A stretch of DNA of 64,000 nt from Serratia proteamaculans_D (GTDB taxonomy: Bacteria > Pseudomonadota > Gammaproteobacteria > Enterobacterales > Enterobacteriaceae). Every line of letters begins with the position of its first letter. Position 1 is the stretch's first letter. The position numbers and the translations under genes are program-made. This document shows positions 6,339 to 14,974 of the stretch, piece after piece. The stretch is from the NCBI RefSeq assembly GCF_049959315.1, contig NZ_CP188201.1, one strand, 5' to 3'. The notes under the pieces are model-generated. The model saw nothing but the letters and a program-made list of their open reading frames with translations. It made no database searches and was not told the DNA's origin.

Positions 6339-7928
6339 ATGTCTCCTAGTGAATTTGCCCGCGAAGTCTCGAAAAGAAGAACTTTCGCCATCATCTCGCA
6401 CCCCGATGCCGGTAAAACTACCATTACCGAAAAGGTGTTGTTATTCGGACAGGCTATCCAGACCGCCGGCACGGTAAAGGGCCGCGGCTCAAATCAGCAT
6501 GCCAAATCCGACTGGATGGAAATGGAAAAGCAGCGTGGGATCTCAATCACCACCTCGGTGATGCAGTTCCCGTACCGCGAATGTCTGGTTAACCTGCTGG
6601 ATACCCCGGGGCACGAAGACTTCTCCGAAGATACCTACCGCACCCTGACCGCTGTCGACTGCTGTCTGATGGTGATCGACGCCGCCAAAGGGGTTGAGGA
6701 TCGTACCCGCAAGCTGATGGAAGTTACCCGTCTGCGCGATACGCCGATCCTGACCTTTATGAACAAATTGGACCGCGATATCCGCGATCCGATGGAAGTG
6801 ATGGATGAAGTCGAGCGCGAGCTGAAAATCGCCTGCTCACCGATCACCTGGCCTATCGGCTGCGGCAAGCTGTTTAAAGGGGTTTATCATCTGTACAAGG
6901 ATGAAACCTACCTCTATCAGACCGGTAAAGGCCACACCATCCAGGAAGTGCGTATTGTCAAAGGGTTGGATAACCCGGAGCTGGACGCCGCGGTGGGTGA
7001 AGACCTGGCCGCGCAGCTGCGTGAAGAGCTGGAGCTGGTGCAGGGCGCATCCCACGAGTTCGATCATGAAGCTTTCCTGAGCGGTGATTTGACGCCGGTA
7101 TTCTTCGGTACCGCTTTGGGTAACTTCGGTGTGGACCATATGCTTGACGGCCTGGTGGCCTGGGCTCCAGCACCGATGCCGCGTCAAAGCAGCACCCGTG
7201 AAGTGGTTGCGGCAGAAGAGAAATTCACCGGTTTCGTGTTCAAGATCCAGGCCAATATGGATCCTAAACACCGTGACCGCGTGGCCTTTATGCGTGTGGT
7301 CTCCGGCCGCTACGAAAAAGGCATGAAGCTGCGCCAGGTGCGCACCGGTAAAGATGTGGTGATCTCCGACGCCCTGACCTTTATGGCGGGTGACCGTTCG
7401 CACGTCGAAGAGGCTTATCCGGGCGATATCATTGGTCTGCATAACCACGGCACCATTCAGATCGGCGATACCTTTACTCAGGGTGAAGATATGAAGTTCA
7501 CCGGTATTCCGAACTTCGCGCCGGAGCTGTTCCGTCGCATTCGTCTGCGCGATCCGCTGAAGCAAAAACAGCTGCTGAAAGGCTTGGTGCAACTGTCCGA
7601 AGAAGGGGCCGTGCAGGTATTCCGTCCGATCGCCAGCAACGATTTGATCGTCGGTGCGGTCGGTGTGCTGCAGTTCGAAGTGGTGGTTGCACGCCTGAAA
7701 AGCGAATACAACGTCGAAGCCTTGTACGAGTCGGTCAACGTTTCGACCGCCCGTTGGGTTGAATGCAGCGACGTGAAGAAGTTTGAAGAGTTCAAGCGCA
7801 AGTGTGAGCTTAACCTGGCGTTGGACGGCGGCGACAACCTGTCTTACATCGCGCCAACCATGGTTAACCTGAATATCACCCAGGAACGCTACCCTGAAGT
7901 GGTGTTCCGCAAGACACGCGAGCACTAA
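6339..7928 (+). CDS. prfC: Peptide chain release factor 3
   Basis: A 529-residue GTPase, the same length as E. coli RF3, which recycles RF1 and RF2 after termination. The G domain shows SHPDAGKTT (G1), the DTPGHEDF G3 motif and NKLDRD (G4); domains II and III follow. I chose ATG 6339 (MSPSEFAREVSKRR), which aligns with the E. coli start; an in-frame ATG at 6300 adds 13 unrelated residues. The ribosome site before 6339 is weak. It ends with a hairpin and is separated from osmY by a long regulatory gap. Confidence 0.97.
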   Translation: MSPSEFAREVSKRRTFAIISHPDAGKTTITEKVLLFGQAIQTAGTVKGRGSNQHAKSDWMEMEKQRGISITTSVMQFPYRECLVNLLDTPGHEDFSEDTYRTLTAVDCCLMVIDAAKGVEDRTRKLMEVTRLRDTPILTFMNKLDRDIRDPMEVMDEVERELKIACSPITWPIGCGKLFKGVYHLYKDETYLYQTGKGHTIQEVRIVKGLDNPELDAAVGEDLAAQLREELELVQGASHEFDHEAFLSGDLTPVFFGTALGNFGVDHMLDGLVAWAPAPMPRQSSTREVVAAEEKFTGFVFKIQANMDPKHRDRVAFMRVVSGRYEKGMKLRQVRTGKDVVISDALTFMAGDRSHVEEAYPGDIIGLHNHGTIQIGDTFTQGEDMKFTGIPNFAPELFRRIRLRDPLKQKQLLKGLVQLSEEGAVQVFRPIASNDLIVGAVGVLQFEVVVARLKSEYNVEALYESVNVSTARWVECSDVKKFEEFKRKCELNLALDGGDNLSYIAPTMVNLNITQERYPEVVFRKTREH

Positions 7929-7936
7929 CAGAACAG

Positions 7937-7958
7937 CAGGGCGCCTTAGGGCGCCCTG
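7937..7958 (+). terminator. Hairpin terminator after prfC
   Basis: CAGGGCGCC-TTAG-GGCGCCCTG is a perfect 9-bp stem nine bases past the prfC stop. The following TATAGTCT is only weakly T-rich, so it may act with another factor or protect the 3' end. Confidence 0.6.
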
Positions 7959-8151
7959 TATAGTCTCCCCCCATCAGAGCCTGCTAATTAGTTAATCCTC
8001 CTCACCAGTTATTGCATTCCTCATCGTCAACCGCGTTTTGCCGGGCAGCACCTGCTTTTTTTGTCATATGGTCTATATTTAACAGGGCATAACCGATCGG
8101 GTAAGCGTAATTCACTGCTTTTTGTCATAACCGCAGCGAGTTATTCGGAAC

Positions 8152-8244
8152 TGTTGCCAATTAGAGACAGTGTGATGTCATGTAAATCAATAACATAGCG
8201 ATGACATGGGTTTTACTGACAGGTGTTGTCGTCAATAGGCGACA
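8152..8244. promoter_or_regulatory. Two GlrR-like enhancer sites upstream of osmY
   Basis: TGTC-N10-GACA is present at 8227-8244 and TGTT-N10-GACA, one base off, at 8152-8169. I recall TGTC-N10-GACA as the recognition pattern of the sigma-54 activator GlrR. Centres lie about 98 and 174 bp before the start point predicted from the sigma-54 promoter, a usual enhancer distance. An IHF-like AATCAATAACATA (8185-8197) lies between them. Binding is inference. Confidence 0.55.
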
Positions 8245-8307
8245 GTTTTTAGCCTAAAATGTAAGCGATATTTATTTTGTTATTGATTTTAAATGGTTTT
8301 TTAAAAT

Positions 8308-8323
8308 TGGCACAGCCGTTGCA
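8308..8323 (+). promoter_or_regulatory. Sigma-54 promoter before osmY
   Basis: TGGCACA-GCCG-TTGCA matches the RpoN consensus TGGCACG-N4-TTGCW at all positions but one, with the -24 GG and -12 GC at correct spacing. Predicted start is near 8334, giving a leader of about 127 bases that contains a GCCGC/GCGGC hairpin (8398-8413) and repeated GGATCC (8418 and 8435). No better sigma-70 signal was seen in the same stretch. Confidence 0.7.
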
Positions 8324-8460
8324 ATACTCCTGATGTGGCAACAATCGTTTAATGTGAATGTTTGAACGTATAGAAATCGTGAAGTATTACTGAGTGGGCC
8401 GCGTTATGGCGGCTGAAGGATCCGTAACCATTTTGGATCCACAACCAAAGGAAGAGATCG

Positions 8461-9075
8461 ATGAAAAATACTAAATTTGCACAATCACTGATGGCTGTTG
8501 TTTTGGGTTCCGTTCTGGTTAGTGGCAGCGCGCTGGCTGAAGATACCATGCTCAATAAAGCGTCAAGTGCCGCTGATAGCGCGGGTGCCAAAATCGATAG
8601 CTCCATGAAAAAAGTTGACGGCTACATGGATGACAGCGCAACAACGGCTAAAGTTAAAAGTGCGTTGGTCGATGACAAATCCATCGCCAGCTCTGATATC
8701 TCGGTGAAAACCGAAAAAGGCACCGTCACCCTGAGTGGTTTTGTCGGCAGCCAGGCGCAGGCCGAGCACGCGGTTGAAGTGGCCGGTAAAGTGGAAGGCG
8801 TCAAATCCGTCAGCGACAAGCTGCACGTGAAAGACGAAAGCAAACAGTCCATGAAGGCTTATGCCGGTGATACTGCGACCACCAGCGAACTGAAGGCCAA
8901 ACTGCTGGCTGATGACATCGTACCTTCGCGCAATGTGAAAGTAGAAACCACCGACGGTGTGGTACAGCTTTCCGGTGAAGTGAAAACTCAGGCGCAGTCA
9001 GAACGTGCAGAAAGCATTGCCAAGGCTATCGACGGTGTGAAAAGCGTTAAAAACGACCTGGTCGTTAAGCCATAA
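8461..9075 (+). CDS. osmY: Periplasmic BON-domain protein OsmY
   Basis: A 204-residue protein (E. coli OsmY 201) with a signal peptide cut after GSALA at residue 26 and two BON domains, about residues 58-123 and 138-204, each with a VTLSGFV/VQLSGEV core. OsmY is an osmotically induced periplasmic protein associated with the cell surface and with chaperone-like activity. In E. coli it is driven by sigma-S; here a sigma-54 type promoter lies 140 bp upstream. AAGGAAGAG precedes the ATG. A 12-bp hairpin follows the gene. Confidence 0.96.
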   Translation: MKNTKFAQSLMAVVLGSVLVSGSALAEDTMLNKASSAADSAGAKIDSSMKKVDGYMDDSATTAKVKSALVDDKSIASSDISVKTEKGTVTLSGFVGSQAQAEHAVEVAGKVEGVKSVSDKLHVKDESKQSMKAYAGDTATTSELKAKLLADDIVPSRNVKVETTDGVVQLSGEVKTQAQSERAESIAKAIDGVKSVKNDLVVKP

Positions 9076-9108
9076 ATTTTTTAGCAAGCGTAACAACAAG
9101 CACCAAAT

Positions 9109-9136
9109 CCTGGGTTAGCCGTGAGGCTAGCCCAGG
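9109..9136 (+). terminator. Hairpin after osmY
   Basis: A 12-bp stem (9109-9120 with 9125-9136, one G-U pair) with a GTGA loop follows osmY by 33 bases. No T run follows, so it may be a partial terminator or a 3'-end stabiliser that lowers expression of ytjA. Confidence 0.5.
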
Positions 9137-9232
9137 ATGCACCATCAAAAAAAGAAACTGACCGGCAGTCTGGTTGCGCCCGAGAAGGGCACGGATTGCG
9201 ATGTGTTTTTTCACTATGGTAAGGAGAAGCTT

Positions 9233-9394
9233 ATGTTTCGTTGGGGCATTATCTTTTTAGTCATCGCATTGATTGCTGCAGCATTAGGTTTTGGTTCACT
9301 GGCGGGTACCGCCGCCTGGGCTGCAAAAATCGTCTTCGTCGTAGGGATCATTCTGTTCCTGGTCAGCCTGTTTACCGGCCGCCGACGCCCTTAG
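9233..9394 (+). CDS. ytjA: Small membrane protein YtjA, DUF1328
   Basis: A 53-residue, two-pass hydrophobic protein, MFRWGIIFLVIALIAAALGF onward, nearly identical to E. coli YtjA as I remember it and of the same length. It ends in the positively charged tail GRRRP. Function is unknown. AAGGAGAA lies before ATG 9233, so longer frames opening upstream at 9137 were not used. It sits between osmY and a CsbD-like gene, a stress-linked group. Confidence 0.95.
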   Translation: MFRWGIIFLVIALIAAALGFGSLAGTAAWAAKIVFVVGIILFLVSLFTGRRRP

Positions 9395-9452
9395 CTTTAT
9401 CCTCAAAGTGTAACAAAGCTTAATCTGTTTTCTCGCAGTAGGGAGGTCAGTC

Positions 9453-9638
9453 ATGAACAGCGACATCATCCTCGGACGCTGGAAACAGCTGAAGGGCCGG
9501 GTGTGTCAGAGGTTGGCGCAGTGGTCCGACAGCGACTGCATCTGGCTGATGGGCAGCAATGATTGCCTCTCTGGTGTACTGCAAGAGGATTACGGAAGAG
9601 AGCAAGACAAGGTATCCTCGGGTAAAACGTCTCACTGA
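9453..9638 (+). CDS. CsbD-like stress protein
   Basis: A 61-residue protein with the CsbD/YjbJ pattern: DIILGRWKQLKGRVCQRLAQW followed by the second helical half LQEDYGREQDK. CsbD-family proteins are small, abundant in general stress, and of unknown mechanism. GGGAGG lies at a good distance before the ATG. Its stop is 10 bases before the TTG start of yjjU, and its region overlaps a possible longer yjjU frame, which argues for the shorter yjjU. Divergent from the E. coli YjbJ sequence. Confidence 0.8.
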   Translation: MNSDIILGRWKQLKGRVCQRLAQWSDSDCIWLMGSNDCLSGVLQEDYGREQDKVSSGKTSH

Positions 9639-9648
9639 GGATGCAGGG

Positions 9649-10770
9649 TTGGGATACAGAATACCCATCACGCTCGGCAATATCGAACCGCTGGCGTATA
9701 AACCTTACCGGCCCGGTAAAATGGCGCTGGTATGTGAAGGGGGCGGGCAGCGCGGCATTTTTACTGCCGGCGTGCTGGACGAGTTCCAGCGTGCCCGCTT
9801 TAATCCTTTTGATCTGATGATCGGCACTTCTGCCGGCGCGCAGAACCTCTCGGCTTTTATTTGTGGCCAGATGGGCTACGCGCGGCGGGTGATCACCCGC
9901 TATACCACCTCCGCTGAATTCTTTAACCCGTTGCGCTTTGTGCGCGGCGGGCATCTGATCGATCTCGACTGGCTGCTCGATACCACTTCGCAACAGGTCC
10001 CGTTGGCGATGGACGTTGCGGAAAAAAGCCTGATTGATGGCCGTGAATTCCTGATGTGTGCCTGCCGCAGTGATGACTTCGAACCGACCTACCTGCCGGC
10101 GCAACGTGAAAGCTGGTTGCCGGCCCTCAAGGCTTCCAGTGCCATCCCCGGTTTTTACCGCATGGGTGTGGAGCTGGACGGCGTCAGCTATCAGGATGGC
10201 GGCATCAGCGACGCGATCCCGGTTGAAGAAGCCTATCGCCGGGGCGCAGATACCATTGTGGTGATCCGCACCGTGCCGTCGCAGATGTACTACACGCCAC
10301 AGTGGATGAAACGCATGGAGCGCTTGCTGAGCGAAAGCAGCCTGCAGCAGATGGTGCGCATCCTGCAACACCACGAGCAAAGTTACCACCGCATCCAGCA
10401 GTTTATTGAGAAGCCGCCCGGCAAGCTGCGCATCTTCGAGATTTTCCCGCCGAAGCCGCTGGCCAGTAATGCCCTGGGGAGCCGCCTAACGTCGCTCAAT
10501 CAGGATTATCATCTGGGCCGTAAGTGTGGGCGCTACTTCCTGGCCACCGTCGGCCACTGGCTGGTAGAACAGGATAAACTGGACGGCATGAAGGTGAAAA
10601 AGGCGCTGTCACGCCGTTTGATCCAGCCGGAAAACGTGATCATGCCTTCACCGATCATTACCGACATCAGCCATCCGCGTGATCTTGCCAATCCGTCGGA
10701 AGCCAAGCTGGCGGCGATGGACATTATTTTGCCGGGCGAAGTGCCACCGGGCGAGGGTGGCCAGCTGTGA
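9649..10770 (+). CDS. yjjU: Patatin-like phospholipase YjjU
   Basis: A 373-residue patatin-domain protein, a predicted lipid acyl hydrolase. The oxyanion loop EGGGQRGIF (30-38), nucleophile motif GTSAG (Ser61) and catalytic DGG (Asp183) are all present. I start it at TTG 9649 because TGAGG lies 8 bases before it and MGYRIPITLGNIEPL matches E. coli YjjU (MGQRIPVTLGNIAPL); the ATG at 9559 would add 30 residues overlapping the CsbD-like gene. It overlaps yjjV by one base (TGATG), so the two are translationally coupled. Confidence 0.93.
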   Translation: MGYRIPITLGNIEPLAYKPYRPGKMALVCEGGGQRGIFTAGVLDEFQRARFNPFDLMIGTSAGAQNLSAFICGQMGYARRVITRYTTSAEFFNPLRFVRGGHLIDLDWLLDTTSQQVPLAMDVAEKSLIDGREFLMCACRSDDFEPTYLPAQRESWLPALKASSAIPGFYRMGVELDGVSYQDGGISDAIPVEEAYRRGADTIVVIRTVPSQMYYTPQWMKRMERLLSESSLQQMVRILQHHEQSYHRIQQFIEKPPGKLRIFEIFPPKPLASNALGSRLTSLNQDYHLGRKCGRYFLATVGHWLVEQDKLDGMKVKKALSRRLIQPENVIMPSPIITDISHPRDLANPSEAKLAAMDIILPGEVPPGEGGQL

Positions 10771-11546
10771 TGCACGACTTCACCGACACCCACTGCCATT
10801 TCGATTTCCCACCCTTTAGCGATCATGAGCCGGAAAGCCTGGCGCTGGCTGAACAGGCGGGTGTGCGGCGGATTATCGTACCTACGGTGACCGCCGATCG
10901 TTTTGTGCGGGTGTTAAAGCTGGCACGCGATTATCCACCGCTGTTTGCCGCCCTGGGGTTGCACCCACTGTATATTGCCGAGCACCATGAACCAGAACTG
11001 GAGCAATTGACCGGATTCCTGGCCAGCCGACCGCCGAAGCTGGTGGCGGTGGGGGAGATTGGCCTCGATCTGTATATGGAAAACCCGCAGTTTGAACGGC
11101 AACAGCGGGTGTTAACCGCGCAATTGAAGCTGGCAAAGCAATATGATTTGCCGGTGATCCTGCATTCTCGCCGCAGTCACGATCAGTTGGCGGCAATGTT
11201 GCGTCGCACCGAAGTGCCGCGGCGTGGCGTGGTACATGGCTTTGCCGGCAGCCTGTCGCAGGCGCAGGCGTTTATTCGCCTGGGATATTATATTGGCGTG
11301 GGGGGGACCATCAGCTATGAGCGGGCGCAGAAAACCCGCAATGTGATGGCCCAACTGCCACTGACCTCGCTGTTATTGGAAACCGATGCGCCTGATATGC
11401 CGCTGGCCGGTTACCAGGGCCAGCCCAACCGCCCCGAGCGCGCGGTGGAAGTGTTCCATACGCTGTGCCAACTGCGCTCTGAATCCCCGGATGATATTGC
11501 CGCCCATCTGCAACACAACACTCACGCCTTATTTAAATTACTTTAA
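10770..11546 (+). CDS. yjjV: TatD-family metal-dependent hydrolase YjjV
   Basis: A 258-residue TIM-barrel hydrolase of the TatD DNase family. Metal ligands are visible in DTHCHFDF (His8, His10), the EIGLDL glutamate, HSR, HGF and the C-terminal ETDAPDMP. The E. coli protein has 259 residues. TatD proteins act as nucleases; the physiological substrate of YjjV is uncertain. The ATG at 10770 overlaps the yjjU stop. The AT-rich gap after it precedes a nucleotidase gene that E. coli lacks here. Confidence 0.94.
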   Translation: MHDFTDTHCHFDFPPFSDHEPESLALAEQAGVRRIIVPTVTADRFVRVLKLARDYPPLFAALGLHPLYIAEHHEPELEQLTGFLASRPPKLVAVGEIGLDLYMENPQFERQQRVLTAQLKLAKQYDLPVILHSRRSHDQLAAMLRRTEVPRRGVVHGFAGSLSQAQAFIRLGYYIGVGGTISYERAQKTRNVMAQLPLTSLLLETDAPDMPLAGYQGQPNRPERAVEVFHTLCQLRSESPDDIAAHLQHNTHALFKLL

Positions 11547-11778
11547 ATAAAAATAAGTTTATTTATTCTATTGAAAGATGATTTTTATTTATTGGATGCG
11601 TTTGAATTTATATGTGGTAATTACTGTTGTATAAATATGTGCTATCAATCACAGTATCTTCCTGTGATGTTGTATTTAATGCCTGTCTGCAATACCTCTT
11701 TATTTGTCGTGTATAACGAAATCGATGACTTGGATTTAAAATTATAGTTATTAATTTATTATTCATGGAGGAAATATA

Positions 11779-13323
11779 ATGCGAGGCATTAATATATTAG
11801 CTGCCGGACTACTGTGGGTCTGTGGTTCGGCACTTGCGGTTGATATTACTATCTACCATACCAATGATTTGCATGCCAACGTCTATCCTTTCAAAGCGCC
11901 TTATATCAGTAAAGAACAAAAGGTCGGTGGGATGGCCAATATTGCGGGAATAGTTAAATCGGCCAAAGAGAAAGACAAGGGTGTTTTCTTTTTTGATGCG
12001 GGTGATTTCTTTACCGGCCCCTATATTAGTACCCTCACCAAAGGGGAGGCCATCGTTGATGTGATGAATCAAATGTCGTTTGATGCCGTCTCCATAGGCA
12101 ATCATGAGTTTGATCATGGTGTGCCCAATATGATACAGCAGCTTGATAAAGCCACTTTCCCCGTGCTGTTGGGTAACCTGTTCTATGAGAACAGTGATAA
12201 ACCGGTCTGGAATAAACCCTGGGTGATTTTGGAGAAAGAAGGCGTCAAGATTGGCGTTATTGGTTTGCATGGAAAGTTCGCGTTTTACGATACCGTGAAT
12301 AAAAATATGCGTAATGACGTTGAAATGCGCGATGAAGTCGATTACTTGCAAAAGTATCTCAAAGAGATTCGTAGCAAAGTCGACATTACCGTGTTATTGG
12401 TTCATGAAGGTGTACCCGCCCGTCAGTCAAGTATTGGGGCCTCTGATGTAAGCCGTCTTTTAAGTAAAGATATTGAACTGGCGAAGCAGGTCGAAGGATT
12501 GGATATTATTATTACGGGTCATGCCCATGTGGGAACCCCAGAACCGATAAAAGTTAATAATACCCTGATTGTATCTACCGATGCCTATGGCATAGATCTG
12601 GGTAAATTGGTTTTGAATATTGATGATAGCAACAAGAAAATAACCGGGTATCGCGGGCAGTTGATCAATATTCGGGATGGGGAAGTCACACCAGATAAAG
12701 CAACGGCAGATAAAATCAAGCTGTGGTCAGACAAACTGAAGACAATCACCCAGCAAAAAATAGGCGTGGCCAGCGCAGAGTTGACGCGTTCCTATGGGGA
12801 GTCCTCCCCAGTTGGCAATATGGTGGGTGATGCTTTTCTGGCGACGACAGCCAATGCACGTTTTGCATTCGTCAACAGCGGTGGGTTAAGGAGTGAACTG
12901 GCGAAAGGGGATATTCTTCTTGGCGATATTATCACCATGTTCCCCTTCCCGGATGACTTAACTTATATGGAAATCAACGGCAAGCAACTGCGTTCACTGA
13001 TGAATCATGCTGCCAATTTGACCAATGGCATATTGCAGGTTTCACGTGGGTTGGAGATGCGGTACGACAGCAGTAAGCCTGTTGATCAGCGGATTGTGTC
13101 ACTCAAGGTCGATGGTAAACCCGTCGAGAATGATGTCTGGTATCCCATCGTGGTGAATTCTTTCCTGGCGACCGGTGGCGATGGGTTTAGCGCCTTTACC
13201 GAGGGCCGTAATTCCAAGGTGATCGCCGGCAGCAGCGCGGCAGATGCGGTGGTGGAATATATCAAAGCCCAGCGGCAGCTTCAGCCCAACGAGCAAAAGC
13301 GCATTGAGGATAGCTCATCTTAG
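11779..13323 (+). CDS. Periplasmic UshA-like 5'-nucleotidase
   Basis: A 514-residue secreted metallophosphoesterase with signal peptide (cut near GSALA, residue 20). The N-terminal catalytic domain has YHTNDLHAN, FDAGDFFTG, SIGNHEFDHG and ITGHAHVG; the C-terminal 5'-nucleotidase domain (from about 310) has NSGGLR and the substrate-clamping ATGGDGF. It should release nucleosides from extracellular nucleotides in the periplasm. The next operon imports and degrades nucleosides, so the neighbourhood is coherent. GGAGGAAA precedes the ATG. Codon use is more A+T-rich than flanking genes and E. coli lacks it here, suggesting transfer. It is not the main UshA, judging by sequence. Confidence 0.9.
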   Translation: MRGINILAAGLLWVCGSALAVDITIYHTNDLHANVYPFKAPYISKEQKVGGMANIAGIVKSAKEKDKGVFFFDAGDFFTGPYISTLTKGEAIVDVMNQMSFDAVSIGNHEFDHGVPNMIQQLDKATFPVLLGNLFYENSDKPVWNKPWVILEKEGVKIGVIGLHGKFAFYDTVNKNMRNDVEMRDEVDYLQKYLKEIRSKVDITVLLVHEGVPARQSSIGASDVSRLLSKDIELAKQVEGLDIIITGHAHVGTPEPIKVNNTLIVSTDAYGIDLGKLVLNIDDSNKKITGYRGQLINIRDGEVTPDKATADKIKLWSDKLKTITQQKIGVASAELTRSYGESSPVGNMVGDAFLATTANARFAFVNSGGLRSELAKGDILLGDIITMFPFPDDLTYMEINGKQLRSLMNHAANLTNGILQVSRGLEMRYDSSKPVDQRIVSLKVDGKPVENDVWYPIVVNSFLATGGDGFSAFTEGRNSKVIAGSSAADAVVEYIKAQRQLQPNEQKRIEDSSS

Positions 13324-13338
13324 TAGGGCGGCAGAAGG

Positions 13339-13385
13339 GATGGCGGAGGAAGAGTGATGTGCTCCAGCCACCGCCATCTCTTTTC
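13339..13385 (+). terminator. Terminator after the UshA-like gene
   Basis: GATGGCGG (13339-13346) pairs with CCGCCATC (13371-13378), with a further GGA/TCC pairing inside, followed by TCTTTTC. It separates the nucleotidase from the transporter operon. Confidence 0.6.
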
Positions 13386-13480
13386 ATGGGGTTGCTGGAA
13401 ACTGGGGGTAAGGAAGCGAAGATTCGCAATAGCAGCAAGATGACGGCTTGTTTACTCTCTGAGCGTTAAAACGCGACTTA

Positions 13481-13500
13481 AACGTGATGGCTGTCACGTT
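13481..13500. promoter_or_regulatory. CRP-type site before the nupC-like gene
   Basis: AACGTGA-TGGCTG-TCACGTT is a perfect dyad with 7-bp arms in the CRP arrangement (TGTGA-N6-TCACA; here CGTGA-N6-TCACG), 164 bp before the transporter start. A weaker TGTGA-N6-TCGGT lies at 13535. Control by cAMP-CRP fits a nucleoside transporter. Confidence 0.65.
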
Positions 13501-13663
13501 ATAAGATTTTCATTTGCTTCCTGTTGTATACATTTGTGACATAAATCGGTGCGGGTATCGTCTCGCTCCGTATAATCGCACCCCGAAATCACTCATAAGC
13601 AACCCTCGCGGTACAACCGGACAGGGATGCATTTCTTTTTTTTTCGCAACAGGGATATTTTGC

Positions 13664-14941
13664 ATGCAACTCATCATGAGCCTGGTTGGCATGGCGGTGC
13701 TGATCGCCATCGCCGTGCTGCTCTCCAGCAACCGCCGCGCGATTAAGTTCCGCACCGTTGGCTGGGCATTCGTTCTTCAGGTCGCCATCGGCGCGCTGGT
13801 GCTGTATGTCCCGGTGGGCCGCGCCATTCTTGGCGGTATGTCGGCGGGCGTGGCTAACGTGATTGCCTACGGTAATCAGGGGATCTCATTTATCTTCGGC
13901 GGTCTGGTTTCCGACAAGATGTTTGAAGTCTTTGGCGGCGGCGGCTTCGTTTTTGCGCTGCGCGTCCTGCCGGTGATCGTGTTTTTCTCCTCGCTGATTG
14001 CGGTGCTTTACTACCTCGGCATCATGCAACTGGTGATCCGCGTGTTGGGCGGCGGCGTGCAAAAACTGCTGGGCACCTCGCGGACGGAATCGCTGTCGGC
14101 TACCGCCAATATCTTTGTTGGCCAGACCGAAGCTCCGCTGGTGGTGCGCCCGTATATCGCCACCATGACCCAATCTGAGTTGTTCACCGTGATGTGTGGC
14201 GGCCTGGCCTCGGTGGCCGGTTCGGTGCTGGCGGGCTATGCCCAGATGGGCGTACCGCTGGAATACCTGATTGCTGCTTCGTTCATGGCCGCACCGGGTG
14301 GCCTGCTGTTTGCCAAGTTGATGGTGCCGGAAACCGAAAAAACCCACGACAAGGACGATGCGACGAAGTTGATCGCGGAAGAAGACCGCCCGGCCAACGT
14401 GATCGACGCAGCGGCTTCCGGTGCAGCTTCCGGTATGCAGTTGGCGCTGAACGTGGGCGCAATGCTGCTGGCGTTTATCGCGCTGATCGCCCTGTTGAAC
14501 GGTATTCTCGGCGGTATCGGCGGTTGGTTCGACTACCCGCAACTGTCGCTGGAACTGATCCTGGGCTGGGTGTTCTCACCGATAGCCTTCCTGATCGGCG
14601 TGCCCTGGCATGAGGCGATGACCGCCGGCTCGTTTATCGGCCAGAAAATTATCGTGAATGAATTTGTTGCCTACATGAACTTTGGCGCTTACCTGCGTCC
14701 GGACGACGTGGTGGCGGCAGAGGGGCTGCAGGTGCTCTCAACCCATACCAAGGCGATCATCTCCTTTGCCCTGTGCGGCTTTGCCAACCTGTCATCGGTG
14801 GCGATCCTGCTTGGTGGTTTGGGCAGCATGGCACCGAATCGCCGTCACGACATCGCCCGTTTCGGCCTGAAAGCCGTAGCGGCGGGCACGCTCTCCAACC
14901 TGATGAGCGCAACCATCGCCGGGTTCTTCCTGGCGCTGTAA
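13664..14941 (+). CDS. NupC-family concentrative nucleoside transporter
   Basis: A 425-residue polytopic inner-membrane protein of the CNT family, cotransporting nucleosides with protons or sodium. Family motifs include the FVGQTEAPLVVRPY helix-hairpin region, the GGLASVAGSVLAGY segment and the late C-terminal GFANLSSVAILLGGLG. ATG 13664 gives the standard MQLIMSLVGMAVL start with AGGGA 8 bases before; an in-frame ATG at 13514 lies in the promoter region. It precedes deoCABD, so imported deoxynucleosides feed directly into the phosphorylases. A dispersed repeat and the deo promoter separate it from deoC. Confidence 0.93.
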   Translation: MQLIMSLVGMAVLIAIAVLLSSNRRAIKFRTVGWAFVLQVAIGALVLYVPVGRAILGGMSAGVANVIAYGNQGISFIFGGLVSDKMFEVFGGGGFVFALRVLPVIVFFSSLIAVLYYLGIMQLVIRVLGGGVQKLLGTSRTESLSATANIFVGQTEAPLVVRPYIATMTQSELFTVMCGGLASVAGSVLAGYAQMGVPLEYLIAASFMAAPGGLLFAKLMVPETEKTHDKDDATKLIAEEDRPANVIDAAASGAASGMQLALNVGAMLLAFIALIALLNGILGGIGGWFDYPQLSLELILGWVFSPIAFLIGVPWHEAMTAGSFIGQKIIVNEFVAYMNFGAYLRPDDVVAAEGLQVLSTHTKAIISFALCGFANLSSVAILLGGLGSMAPNRRHDIARFGLKAVAAGTLSNLMSATIAGFFLAL

Positions 14942-14974
14942 GCCCAGGGTTGTCCTGCATAGGGCGACAGGCTC

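Noticed and set aside
6837..7925. 362-codon minus-strand frame opposite prfC
   Set aside because: It lies entirely over prfC, which is certain; no domain could be recognised.
11662..11690. CTGTG/CTGTC pair as a Pho box before the UshA-like gene
   Set aside because: The two CTGT elements are 21 bp apart and the rest does not match the 11-bp direct repeat of PhoB sites.
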